Shown here one piece after another: positions 8,843 to 16,605 of a stretch of 64,000 nt of DNA (within the stretch, counting starts at the first letter, position 1; every line of letters begins with the position of its first letter). The DNA lies in NCBI RefSeq assembly GCF_902497875.1, contig NZ_CABVHY010000033.1, positions 1-64,000 on the forward strand, written 5' to 3'. This DNA comes from Pseudomonas fluorescens. Lineage in GTDB: Bacteria > Pseudomonadota > Gammaproteobacteria > Pseudomonadales > Pseudomonadaceae. The position numbers were made by a program, and so were the translations under genes. The notes below the pieces were generated by a model. That model was given only the letters and a program-made list of their open reading frames with translations. It searched no databases and was not told the origin of the DNA.

Positions 8843-10152
8843 ACCAACACCTCCAGGCGCTGCAGCTGCGCGGTGACCAGTCGCTGCACATCGGCGCGCA
8901 GCGGTTCCAGGCGAATCAGCTCGAGCATCTCGCTGACGAACGCAAAGGTCAGTACAGACCGCGCCATCGCCAGGGAAATCCCCCGCGAGCGCAGGTAGAA
9001 AAGCGCCTGCTCATCCAGTTGACCGACGGCGGCACCATGGGCGCACTTGACGTCATCGGCGAATATCTCCAGCCGTGGCTGGGTATTGATCTGGGCCACC
9101 TCCGACAACAAGAGATTCTTGTTGGTCTGACTGGCATCGGTCTTCATCGCGCCCGGATGCACGATGATTCGCCCGTCGAAGACGCCATGCCCGCGATCAT
9201 CCATCACACCTTTATAGAATTCGCGGCTGGTGCAGCGCGGTGCCAGGTGCTCGATGGTCGTCTGGTTATCCAGGTGCTGCTTGCCCCGTGGCAGGTAGAG
9301 GCCGTTCAGGACGACCTCCGCGCCGGGCCCCTCGAGCACGACTCGCACCTCCTGGCGTGCCAGCGCCGCCCCCAGTGCCCAGGAGTGCGCGGTAAAGTGA
9401 CTGTCCCGGGCCTGGCGCACGCTGAGCAGCGCGACATGGAAAGCCGCCGTGCTTTCGTTCTGCACCTTGTAGTGCTCAAGCGCCGCGCCTGCATCGAGTA
9501 GCACCTCGCTGACGGCATTGCTGAGGTAGACCTCGCCCGCGCTGCCGACGTGGCTTTCCACCAGGATCGCCCGGCTGCCGGCCCCCACCCGCACCAGGGC
9601 GCGAGGATGGCTGGCCCGCGGCGTGGGGCCCGGGGCCGAGAGGAACACCAGGTGGATCGGTTCATCGACCCTGGTCTCAGCGGGGATCTGCACCAGTGCT
9701 CCATCCTCGGCGAACGCCGCATTGAGCGCCGTGAACGCCTGCGGTCGGGCGCGGAACGCATCCGCGAACAGAGGCGCCTCGCGGTCGGCACGCAGCAGCG
9801 GCGCGAGATGGGTCACTTGAGTGCCTGGGGCCAGCCGCTCCAGCGTCGAGAGCCCGGCGGCGAAATAGCCATTGACGAAGACCAGCCTTGGACCGCCGTA
9901 ATCGCCGACCAGCCGCTCGACGCTGGCGGCGCACAGCTGCGGGTTCGTGTCCGGCTTGGCTGGCTGGAAAGGGATCTCCAGAATGGGCGCGACGCGTGTG
10001 TACTTCCAGGCTTCGTCCTTGGCCGTGGGAAAGCCTTGTTCGGCGACCCATTGAAATGCCGCGCGGCGCAACGCCTGCAGCCAGGCAGGATGCGGGGAAT
10101 CGGTGCCGGGCTGGAGTCGGCTCAGAAAGGCTTCACTCGCCGCGGTGTTCAT
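8839..10152 (-). CDS. sufD: SufD, component of the SufBCD Fe-S scaffold, 437 aa
   Basis: SufD carries the right-handed beta-helix core (LDNQTTIEHLAPRCTSREFYKG read in pieces, then DGRIIVHPGAMKTDASQTN) and the C-terminal helical part with VKCAHGAAVGQLDEQALFYL. The N-terminal WKYTRVAPI segment is also typical. With SufB and the ATPase SufC it forms the scaffold on which clusters are built. The gene overlaps sufC and sufS by 4 bp each, so the operon is translated as a coupled series. The length is usual for the family. Confidence 0.95.
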   Translation of the reverse strand: MNTAASEAFLSRLQPGTDSPHPAWLQALRRAAFQWVAEQGFPTAKDEAWKYTRVAPILEIPFQPAKPDTNPQLCAASVERLVGDYGGPRLVFVNGYFAAGLSTLERLAPGTQVTHLAPLLRADREAPLFADAFRARPQAFTALNAAFAEDGALVQIPAETRVDEPIHLVFLSAPGPTPRASHPRALVRVGAGSRAILVESHVGSAGEVYLSNAVSEVLLDAGAALEHYKVQNESTAAFHVALLSVRQARDSHFTAHSWALGAALARQEVRVVLEGPGAEVVLNGLYLPRGKQHLDNQTTIEHLAPRCTSREFYKGVMDDRGHGVFDGRIIVHPGAMKTDASQTNKNLLLSEVAQINTQPRLEIFADDVKCAHGAAVGQLDEQALFYLRSRGISLAMARSVLTFAFVSEMLELIRLEPLRADVQRLVTAQLQRLEVLV

Positions 10153-10913
10153 GGCCCGGCTCCGGGCACTGGCGGAGTTTGTTCGAAGCTCGCATAGCCG
10201 TGCTTCTCAAGCTCGACGGCCAGCTCCTTGCCGCCCGACTGGACAATCCTGCCGTTGGCCATGACGTGGACGCGATCGGGGACTATGTAGTCGAGCAGTC
10301 GCTGGTAGTGGGTGATGACCAGCAACGCGCGATCCTTGCTGCGCAGCGCGTTGATGCCGGCCGCGACTATCCGCAGCGCGTCGATGTCGAGACCCGAGTC
10401 CGTCTCGTCGAGGATCGCCAGTCGGGGTTCCAGAATCGCCATCTGGAAGATCTCGTTGCGCTTTTTCTCGCCACCGGAGAAATCGACGTTGACCGAGCGA
10501 TTCATGAAGCTCTGGTCCATCTCGACCAGCGCCATGCGCTCTTTGGCGAGCTCGAGGAAATCCATCGCGTCGAGTTCCTCGAGCCCGCGCTGTTTGCGCA
10601 CGGAGTTGAGGGCCGTACGCAGGAAGTACAGGTTGCCGACGCCAGGGATCTCCACCGGGTATTGAAACGCGAGGAAGATCCCGGCGACCGCGCGCGCTTC
10701 CGCCGGCATGGCGAGCAGATCCTGGCCTTCGTAGAGTACCTCGCCGCTGACCTCGTAGGTGTCGAGGCCCGCCAGCACTTGAGCCAGGGTGCTTTTGCCG
10801 GAGCCGTTGGGCCCCATGATCGCGTGCACCTCGCCGGCGTCGATCCGCAACGTGATACCCCGCAGGATTTCACGGCCTTCGACGCTGGCGTGCAGATCAT
10901 TGATCTCGAGCAT
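10149..10913 (-). CDS. sufC: SufC, ABC-type ATPase of the SUF scaffold, 254 aa
   Basis: The protein has Walker A GPNGSGKST (about 34-42), the SufC-specific Q-loop region LAFQYPVEIPGV, the signature FSGGEKKRNEI and Walker B LAILDETDSGLDID, where the ETDSGLD form is diagnostic for SufC rather than for transport ATPases. It energises cluster assembly on SufB/SufD and is a soluble protein. The gene begins 15 bp after the sufB stop and overlaps sufD by 4 bp. Confidence 0.96.
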   Translation of the reverse strand: MLEINDLHASVEGREILRGITLRIDAGEVHAIMGPNGSGKSTLAQVLAGLDTYEVSGEVLYEGQDLLAMPAEARAVAGIFLAFQYPVEIPGVGNLYFLRTALNSVRKQRGLEELDAMDFLELAKERMALVEMDQSFMNRSVNVDFSGGEKKRNEIFQMAILEPRLAILDETDSGLDIDALRIVAAGINALRSKDRALLVITHYQRLLDYIVPDRVHVMANGRIVQSGGKELAVELEKHGYASFEQTPPVPGAGP

Positions 10914-10928
10914 GCTCCACCCCGGGCC

Positions 10929-12377
10929 TCAGCCCACACAGCCCTCAAGGCTCACGCCCAGCAATTTCTGGGCTTCCACCGCGAACTCCATCGGCAGTTC
11001 CTTGAGCACCTCGCGGCAGAAACCGTTGACGATCATCGGCACTGCGTCCTCCGCGCTGATGCCGCGCTGGCGACAGTAGAAGAGCTGCTCATCGCTGATC
11101 TTCGACGTGGAGGCTTCGTGTTCGACCTGGGCGCTCGGGTTCTTCACCTCGACATACGGGAAGGTGTGGGCGCCACACTGGCTGCCCAGCAGCAGGGAGT
11201 CGCACTGCGTATGGTTGCGCGCACCGGTCGCGCCCTTCTGGATCTTCACCAGTCCGCGGTAGGTGTTCTGCCCATGACCGGCGCTGATGCCCTTGGAAAG
11301 GATGGTGCTGCGGGTGTGCCGGCCGATGTGGATCATCTTGGTGCCGGTGTCAGCCTGCTGGTAGTTGGCCGTCAGGGCCACCGAGTAAAACTCGCCGACC
11401 GAATAGTCGCCCTGGAGAATCACCCCCGGGTACTTCCAGGTGATGGCTGAGCCGGTCTCGACCTGAGTCCAGGAAATCTTCGAGTGCGCGCCTGCGCATT
11501 TACCGCGTTTGGTGACGAAGTTGAAGATCCCGCCGAGTCCTTGTGCATCGCCCGGGTACCAGTTCTGCACCGTGGCGTACTTGATCCGGGCGTTATCCAG
11601 CGCCACCAGCTCGACTACCGCCGCGTGCAGCTGGTTATTGTCGCGCATCGGCGCAGTGCAGCCCTCGAGGTAGCTGACGTAGGCGCCCTCCTCGGCGACG
11701 ATCAGCGTGCGCTCGAACTGGCCGGTATCGGCGGCGTTAATGCGAAAGTAAGTCGACAGTTCCATTGGGCAGCGCACGCCCTTGGGCACATAGCAGAAAG
11801 AGCCATCGGAAAACACCGCCGAGTTCAGCGTGGCAAAGAAGTTGTCGCTGTAGGGAACCACCGAACCCAGGTACTTGCGCACCAGCTCCGGATGATTCTG
11901 CACGGCTTCGGAAAAGGAGCAGAAAATCACCCCGACCTCGGCGAGTTTGTGCTTGAAAGTGGTCGCCACCGAGACCGAATCGACCACGGCATCCACCGCG
12001 ACCCCGGTCAGGCGCTCCTGCTCGGCAAGCGAAATACCAAGTTTGCCAAACATCTCGCGCAGCTCGGGATCGACCTCGTCAAGGCTATTGGGCCCCGGCG
12101 TTTTCGGCTTGGGTGCCGAGTAATAAATGATGTTCTGGTAGTCGATAGGCGCGTAACGGACATTCTGCCAACTGGGCTCACGCATCGTCAGCCAGTGGCG
12201 ATAGGCCTTCAAGCGCCAATCGAGCAGCCATTGCGGCTCATTCTTCTTCGTCGAGATCAGGCGGATAACGTCTTCGTTGAGCCCGCGCGGGGCCTCATCG
12301 CTCTCGAGATCGGAGACAAAGCCATATTTATACGCCTGGCCGCTGAGTTCGCGGATCCCGGCATTGTCAGTGCTCAT
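10929..12377 (-). CDS. sufB: SufB, core Fe-S scaffold protein, 482 aa
   Basis: The start at 12377 (MSTDNAGIRELSGQAYKYGF) has a strong GGAGGAG site 7 bp upstream; the longer frame adds 43 residues of unlikely sequence. The familiar SufB blocks are present: EPQWLLDWRLKAYRHW, VVPYSDNFFATLNSAVFSDG, ISAGHGQNTYRGLVKI and SEQ-like core elements ending in RGISAEDAVPMIVNGFCREV. SufB, together with SufC and SufD, is where the cluster is formed. It is the first gene of the operon, and the inverted repeat at 12429-12469 lies at its putative promoter. Confidence 0.95.
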   Translation of the reverse strand: MSTDNAGIRELSGQAYKYGFVSDLESDEAPRGLNEDVIRLISTKKNEPQWLLDWRLKAYRHWLTMREPSWQNVRYAPIDYQNIIYYSAPKPKTPGPNSLDEVDPELREMFGKLGISLAEQERLTGVAVDAVVDSVSVATTFKHKLAEVGVIFCSFSEAVQNHPELVRKYLGSVVPYSDNFFATLNSAVFSDGSFCYVPKGVRCPMELSTYFRINAADTGQFERTLIVAEEGAYVSYLEGCTAPMRDNNQLHAAVVELVALDNARIKYATVQNWYPGDAQGLGGIFNFVTKRGKCAGAHSKISWTQVETGSAITWKYPGVILQGDYSVGEFYSVALTANYQQADTGTKMIHIGRHTRSTILSKGISAGHGQNTYRGLVKIQKGATGARNHTQCDSLLLGSQCGAHTFPYVEVKNPSAQVEHEASTSKISDEQLFYCRQRGISAEDAVPMIVNGFCREVLKELPMEFAVEAQKLLGVSLEGCVG

Positions 12378-12420
12378 CGCTGACTCCTCCTGCTGCTGGC
12401 AGGACGATTCAATGGTTTTA

Positions 12421-12426
12421 ACTATA
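12421..12426 (-). promoter_or_regulatory. Putative -10 box of the suf operon
   Basis: The minus strand reads TATAGT, one mismatch from the sigma-70 consensus, 44 bp before the sufB start codon. No good -35 hexamer lies 16-18 bp further up; that space is taken by the inverted repeat at 12429-12469, which suggests a promoter controlled by a DNA-binding protein. Confidence 0.4.
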
Positions 12427-12428
12427 CT

Positions 12429-12469
12429 CCATCCCTTTATCTCGCGGCGCGTGCGAGATAAAGGGATGG
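12429..12469. promoter_or_regulatory. Perfect 17-bp inverted repeat upstream of sufB, candidate operator
   Basis: CCATCCCTTTATCTCGC and GCGAGATAAAGGGATGG form perfect 17-bp arms around a 7-bp spacer. It ends 2 bp upstream of the putative -10 box and covers the -35 region of sufB. No T-run follows on either strand, which argues against a terminator. It does not match the IscR consensus. It may be the binding site of a dimeric or tetrameric regulator, or a REP-like element. Confidence 0.5.
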
Positions 12470-12484
12470 GGGCCTGCGGTAGCT

Positions 12485-12922
12485 CCAAAGACATCACGTG
12501 CGCCAAAAAACAGGCCGGCCGGTAGGCCGCCTCGCTTTGGCTCTGGCTTTTGATCTTGATCTTGATCTACCCGCCCCTTCGGCAGGCCGAGTGGAGGTGT
12601 TCATCAGGGGGGTGGCGCGTAGCGCCGTCAGCGCAGCTGACTCCGCCGCATTGCGGCGCCCCCTGATGGACACCGGAGCGAGGGAACCCCGAGCCTTAGC
12701 GAGGTGCCGTACGCGCGGGGCGAGACCTTTGCTTCCTTTGGGGCGTTTGCCAAAGGAAGGCGCCGTAAGGGCGAAACCATTAGTGGCCGTTACCGCAGGA
12801 ATGGATATGTACACCCGCAAGAGCCAGGCCGGCTGTCAGGCCGTCATCGCGAGCAAGCTCGCTCCCACAGTGGATCGGGGTACATCCTCAAGAGCCAGGC
12901 CGGCTGTCAGGCCGCCTTCGCA
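12485..12922. repeat. 438-bp intergenic repeat, copy 1 of a tandem pair
   Basis: The copy runs from CCAAAGACATCACG through the inner palindromic core (TCAGGGGGGTGGCGC ... GCGCCCCCTGATG, with GCGTAGCGCCGTCAGC inside) to GTCAGGCCGCCTTCGCAG. It is almost identical to 12951-13388, at an offset of 466 bp, with differences mainly near 12710-12720. The segment holds REP palindromes (CGCGAGCAAGCTCGC at about 12847-12861). The frames that run through it in several directions are by-products of the palindromic, GC-rich sequence, and I see no gene. Confidence 0.85.
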
Positions 12923-12950
12923 GATAAAGCGAAGCGCCCCACCGCAACCC

Positions 12951-13388
12951 CCAAAGACATCACGTGCGCCAAAAAACAGGCCGGCCGGTAGGCCGCCTCG
13001 CTTTGGCTCTGGCTTTTGATCTTGATCTTGATCTACCCGCCCCTTCGGCAGGCCGAGTGGAGGTGTTCATCAGGGGGGTGGCGCGTAGCGCCGTCAGCGC
13101 AGCTGACTCCGCCGCATTGCGGCGCCCCCTGATGGACACCGGAGCGAGGGAACCCCGAGCCTTAGCGAGGGGCCGAACGCTCGGGGCGAGACCTTTGCTT
13201 CCTTTGGGGCGTTTGCCAAAGGAAGGCGCCGTAAGGGCGAAACCATTAGTGGCCGTTACCGCAGGAATGGATATGTACACCCGCAAGAGCCAGGCCGGCT
13301 GTCAGGCCGTCATCGCGAGCAAGCTCGCTCCCACAGTGGATCGGGGTACATCCTCAAGAGCCAGGCCGGCTGTCAGGCCGCCTTCGCA
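12951..13388. repeat. 438-bp intergenic repeat, copy 2
   Basis: This is the second copy of the element at 12485-12922. A 28-bp stretch (ATAAAGCGAAGCGCCCCACCG...) separates the two. The copies stay aligned without gaps, which means a recent tandem duplication or unequal recombination. The last part of copy 2 merges into the 87-bp tandem units. Confidence 0.85.
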
Positions 13389-13527
13389 GGCAAGTCGGAT
13401 CGCCGCACCGCAGCTCCCACAGGGGATCGGGGTACATCCGCAAGAGCCAGGCCGGCTGCCAGGCCGCCTTCGCAGGCAAGTCGGATCGCCGCACCGCAGC
13501 TCCCATAGGGGATCAGGGTACATCTGC
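13354..13527. repeat. Two tandem 87-bp units after the long repeat
   Basis: Units 13354-13440 and 13441-13527 both begin CAAGAGCCAGGCCGGCTG and end in ...GATC(G/A)GGGTACATC. They differ at a few positions only. A related shorter unit (13284-13353) and its twin in copy 1 begin with the same 18 bases. The array ends 5 bp before the stop of the Rieske gene. Confidence 0.8.
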
Positions 13528-13531
13528 GAGA

Positions 13532-13849
13532 TCAAACATCCCCCGCCTCCCGCAGCAGAATGTCATCACCCTCCACCCGAACCTCGAACCGCTCGACGTG
13601 ATAGACCGATTCCGTCAGGCATTCACCGCTGATCACGTCAAACTCGTAGGCATGAAAGGGACAGGTCACGACACTGCCGCAGAGCGTACCCTCCCCCAAC
13701 GGGCCATCCTCATGGGGGCAGGTGTTTTGAATGGCGAAATACCGGCCATCGACATTGAACAGCGCGACAGGCGTTCCCCCCAGGTTCACAGTCTTGCCGG
13801 TACCCGCTTGGATATCGCCTACGCTGGCGACCTTTACAAATTCACTCAT
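13532..13849 (-). CDS. Rieske [2Fe-2S] ferredoxin-like protein, 105 aa
   Basis: The start at 13849 (MSEFVKVASVGDI) follows GGGAG at good spacing. The protein is a single Rieske domain with both ligand boxes intact: CPHEDGP (Cys44 and His46) and CPFHAYEFD (Cys63 and His66). The size and motif match soluble Rieske ferredoxins that feed electrons to ring-hydroxylating dioxygenases or act as NirD-like small subunits; no oxygenase gene is nearby. It is cytoplasmic. The downstream side is the repeat array; the upstream side is the divergent MSHA locus. Confidence 0.88.
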   Translation of the reverse strand: MSEFVKVASVGDIQAGTGKTVNLGGTPVALFNVDGRYFAIQNTCPHEDGPLGEGTLCGSVVTCPFHAYEFDVISGECLTESVYHVERFEVRVEGDDILLREAGDV

Positions 13850-14086
13850 GGTGCCACTCCCGAGTGCAACCGGCAGGACGCAGAGCCGCGAAACCCAACG
13901 GCTGGACGGCCTGCTCTTGATTATCAATATAGCATTCAGGTCTCAATCACCGTTTAGACGGTCGGTATACATCCGAAGTCCAATCGGCTAAAACGGTCCC
14001 TCATCGAAGTAAATGAATTGCCCTACAGAACATGGTATTATTTCGCTACTAGCATGCCTCGATTGGCCAAGGGACTGAATGTCATC

Positions 14087-15001
14087 ATGTGGTTTTCAAG
14101 TATTAAAACCACTGCGGGCAGCTTGCTGGGCATGGAGATAAGTCCAACCGGCATCGCCTTGGCCCACATTCAACGCAGTTCCGACCAGCCTCCCCGCCTA
14201 CTCCACTGCCATTTCCGCGAAGCAGCGCCAGAACAACAGCTTGCCGTATTAAAAAGCATGGTCAGCGAGGCAGGGCTTGATGGCTTGCCGGTCAACCTCG
14301 TGTTGCACCCCGCCGAATACAAGATGTTGCTTCTCGAATGCCCCGATGTTCCCGCGCAAGACCTGGGCGCCGCTATGCGCTGGCGTATCAAGGACCTGAT
14401 CAGTGAACCCCTCGAAGATCTCGTCGTCGATGCGTTCGCCCTGCCCGCGGACGCCTACCGTGGCCGATCGCGCATGGCCTATTGTGCCGTACTCGACAAA
14501 GCGCGGATGGAAGGCTGGAGCACCCTGATCAAAAAGGCCGGACTCAAGCTCGTGAGCATCGACGTCACTGAAATGGCCTTTCGCAATCTCGGCTTGTTGG
14601 CTGGCGCCGAGGATTTGAACATCGCAATGCTCCGCCTGCGTACCACCGGTGGCCTGATTTGCGTGCAGCGCGGCGCCGATTTGTATATGGCGCGTGCTAT
14701 CGAGCATGGTCTGGAACAGGCCGGGCCGAACTTTTCTTCGGCCACGCTTGAGATCCAACGCTCTCTTGATTATTTCGAAAGCCAACTCGGCAAAGGACAC
14801 ATCAACCGTCTGCTGTTGCTGCCCATGAAAGGTGATAACCAGGGTGCCCTGGAAGCGCTGGGTAGCCGACTCACGGTTAAATTGCAGGCGCTGGATCTGC
14901 GTGACTTGTTCGATGGACAACCCGCGGCAGAGCTGGATGAACAGACACAGGCTTCCTGCATGACAGCCGTCGGCGCGGCACTGCGCCAGACGGTTGCCTG
15001 A
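14087..15001 (+). CDS. mshI: MshI, PilM-like MSHA pilus assembly protein
   Basis: This is the first gene of the MSHA-type pilus locus. The protein has an actin-like PilM/GspL-cytoplasmic fold: LLGMEISPTGIALAHIQ near the start, MRWRIKDLISEPLEDLVVDAF, VSIDVTEMAFRNL and a C-terminal SATLEIQRSLDYFESQLG. It would sit on the inner face of the cytoplasmic membrane and connect the ATPase to the PilN/PilO pair. I take the ATG at 14087 (MWFSSIKTT) because the domain begins there; in-frame starts at 14018 and 14051 are also possible. The stop overlaps the next start by one base. Confidence 0.85.
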   Translation: MWFSSIKTTAGSLLGMEISPTGIALAHIQRSSDQPPRLLHCHFREAAPEQQLAVLKSMVSEAGLDGLPVNLVLHPAEYKMLLLECPDVPAQDLGAAMRWRIKDLISEPLEDLVVDAFALPADAYRGRSRMAYCAVLDKARMEGWSTLIKKAGLKLVSIDVTEMAFRNLGLLAGAEDLNIAMLRLRTTGGLICVQRGADLYMARAIEHGLEQAGPNFSSATLEIQRSLDYFESQLGKGHINRLLLLPMKGDNQGALEALGSRLTVKLQALDLRDLFDGQPAAELDEQTQASCMTAVGAALRQTVA

Positions 15002-15606
15002 TGCAAAACCTCAATCTCTATCAAATAGAAAAACCGGTTCGCGCTGGACCCCATAGACCTCAACTACTGGGTGGCCTGGCCATTCTTATCCTGCTCTGCC
15101 TGTGTCATGGCGCTTGGCAAGGCTGGCAACTGCGTGCCGGCGCTGCACGGTTGGTCCAGGCGCAAAATCTGGAGCAACAGCAGCTACGCCAACTCGAAGA
15201 GGCCAAGGCCACCTTCGTCCAGCCGGTACTTGATCCGCAACTACCCCTGCGTCTGGCCGACATGGAGGCTCGGAACCGTGCCTTGACGCGTCTGGTCAGC
15301 TATCTGCAGACGCTGGCACACCAGCAGCGTATCGGCTTTGTGGCACCACTCGCAGCACTGGCCGCTCAACACCCGCCCAGCGGGCTTTGGCTTAATGCCA
15401 TTTCCTTGAGCGAAGGTGGGGCGCATATGCGCTTGCAGGGGCTCAGCCTGAATCAACAACTGTTGCCCGATTACCTGGTGCGACTGGGTCAGAACGCCGC
15501 GCTCAAGGGTCGTGAGTTTGCACGCTTCAATGTGCGGCTCGGTGAAGATCAGTTATTCCATTTTGACTTGTCCTCACGGGCTACCGATCCACAGGACATC
15601 CCATGA
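15001..15606 (+). CDS. PilN-like MSHA inner-membrane protein, 201 aa
   Basis: After a short cytoplasmic leader (QNLNLYQIEKP, which resembles the 'iNLlP' MshI/PilM-binding motif of PilN) there is one membrane segment (LLGGLAILILLCLCHGAWQG, about 22-41). A coiled coil (about 45-70) and a ferredoxin-like periplasmic domain follow. This is the PilN layout, called MshI2 in some genomes. It overlaps mshJ by 4 bp. Confidence 0.8.
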   Translation: MQNLNLYQIEKPVRAGPHRPQLLGGLAILILLCLCHGAWQGWQLRAGAARLVQAQNLEQQQLRQLEEAKATFVQPVLDPQLPLRLADMEARNRALTRLVSYLQTLAHQQRIGFVAPLAALAAQHPPSGLWLNAISLSEGGAHMRLQGLSLNQQLLPDYLVRLGQNAALKGREFARFNVRLGEDQLFHFDLSSRATDPQDIP

Positions 15607-16280
15607 ACATGGACACATGGTTGCGACGCTGGCAAGCCCTGGCCCCGAGAGAGCAATGGTTGGCATACGGTGCCGGCCTTGCAGTGTGCGGCTTGTTATA
15701 TGTGCAGTTCGTCGGCACTCCGATCGCCGCCAGGCTCACCAGCCAGACGACTGAATACCAGGCTGTCGAGGCCCGCGGCCTTGAAGCCGCGGCCACTCTG
15801 GCCAAGTTGCACGCCGCACTGGAGGCTGACCCCAACATCCCCTACAACCGCGCCCTGCTCTTGGCGTCGACCGACAGCGCGAAATTGCTCGAGCAGATCG
15901 ACCACAGCACCGGACAGTTGATCTCTCCGAACAAGATGCGCGCCGTGCTTCAGGATTTGCTCAAGGCCCAAACGGGTCTGCAATTGGTCAGCCTGGAGAG
16001 TTTCACCACGCCCGTCGAGTTGCCGTCCGCCGATTTAGTCGACACCACCAAAGCGCGCGCACCGGCCAGCTCAGTGGTTTTGTATCGGCATGGCGTACAT
16101 CTGAAGCTGGAGGGCGGCTATTTCGAGTTGCTGCGTTACTTGCAGGCCGTTCAGGGCACCCCGTGGAAACTCAACTGGGACAGCCTCGACTATCGGGTCG
16201 GCGAGGCCGGTGCGGCGCACGCACAGATCAGCCTGCAGTTGTATACGCTGAGTCGCTACGTGGGGTGGATCGGTGTTTAA
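15603..16280 (+). CDS. mshJ: MshJ, PilO-like protein, 225 aa
   Basis: The protein has one N-terminal membrane helix (about 17-35, WLAYGAGLAVCGLLYVQFVG), a coiled coil and a periplasmic domain ending in LNWDSLDYRVGEAGAAHAQISLQLYTLSRYVGWIGV. The 'yLq.ve..pW.l.WdsldY' string is the typical MshJ ending. It pairs with the PilN-like protein to form the inner-membrane alignment complex. The reading frame overlaps mshK by 8 bp. Confidence 0.85.
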   Translation: MNMDTWLRRWQALAPREQWLAYGAGLAVCGLLYVQFVGTPIAARLTSQTTEYQAVEARGLEAAATLAKLHAALEADPNIPYNRALLLASTDSAKLLEQIDHSTGQLISPNKMRAVLQDLLKAQTGLQLVSLESFTTPVELPSADLVDTTKARAPASSVVLYRHGVHLKLEGGYFELLRYLQAVQGTPWKLNWDSLDYRVGEAGAAHAQISLQLYTLSRYVGWIGV

Positions 16281-16605
16281 ACGGCTGATCGTCAGTGTGC
16301 TGCTATGCAGCGCCATCGTCCAAGGCGCCGGCGCGGCGTCCCTTGATCCGACCCGACCACCCGCCAACCATGCACCGGCGTCAAAGGCAGTCCCTGGAGA
16401 ACAAGTCCAGGCACTGGTGCTGCAAGAAATCCTGTGGGGCCCGCGGGGCAGCCGGGTAGTCATCAACGGCCAGACCCTGCGCGTCGGCGACTCCCATGCC
16501 GATGCCCGCGTAATGACTATTAATCCCCAGACTGTTTTGATCGAACGCCACGGCAAACGCGAATACTTGCGCCTGGCCAAACCTGTTCTACAACCGAGCC
16601 GATAA
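16273..16605 (+). CDS. mshK: MshK, PilP-like protein, 110 aa
   Basis: A signal peptide (residues 1-22, LLCSAIVQGAGAAS) precedes a short PilP-type domain with the DPTRPP motif typical of proteins that link the inner-membrane complex to the secretin. The core LQEILWGPRGSRVVINGQTL followed by VGDSHADARV is the characteristic MshK/GspC homology-region fold. GTG is the start codon, and the stop overlaps the mshL start. Confidence 0.85.
   Translation: MFKRLIVSVLLCSAIVQGAGAASLDPTRPPANHAPASKAVPGEQVQALVLQEILWGPRGSRVVINGQTLRVGDSHADARVMTINPQTVLIERHGKREYLRLAKPVLQPSR

Noticed and set aside
12405..12430. IscR binding site before sufB
   Set aside because: Only a partial half-site (TATAGTT) can be seen; the paired half is missing.
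12429..12469. The 17-bp inverted repeat as an intrinsic terminator
   Set aside because: No T-run follows on either strand, and it lies upstream of the likely sufB promoter, not after a gene.
12498..13632. Open frames through the 438-bp repeats
   Set aside because: They appear on both strands and in both copies because the sequence is palindromic and GC-rich. There is no ribosome site and no coding bias beyond GC content.
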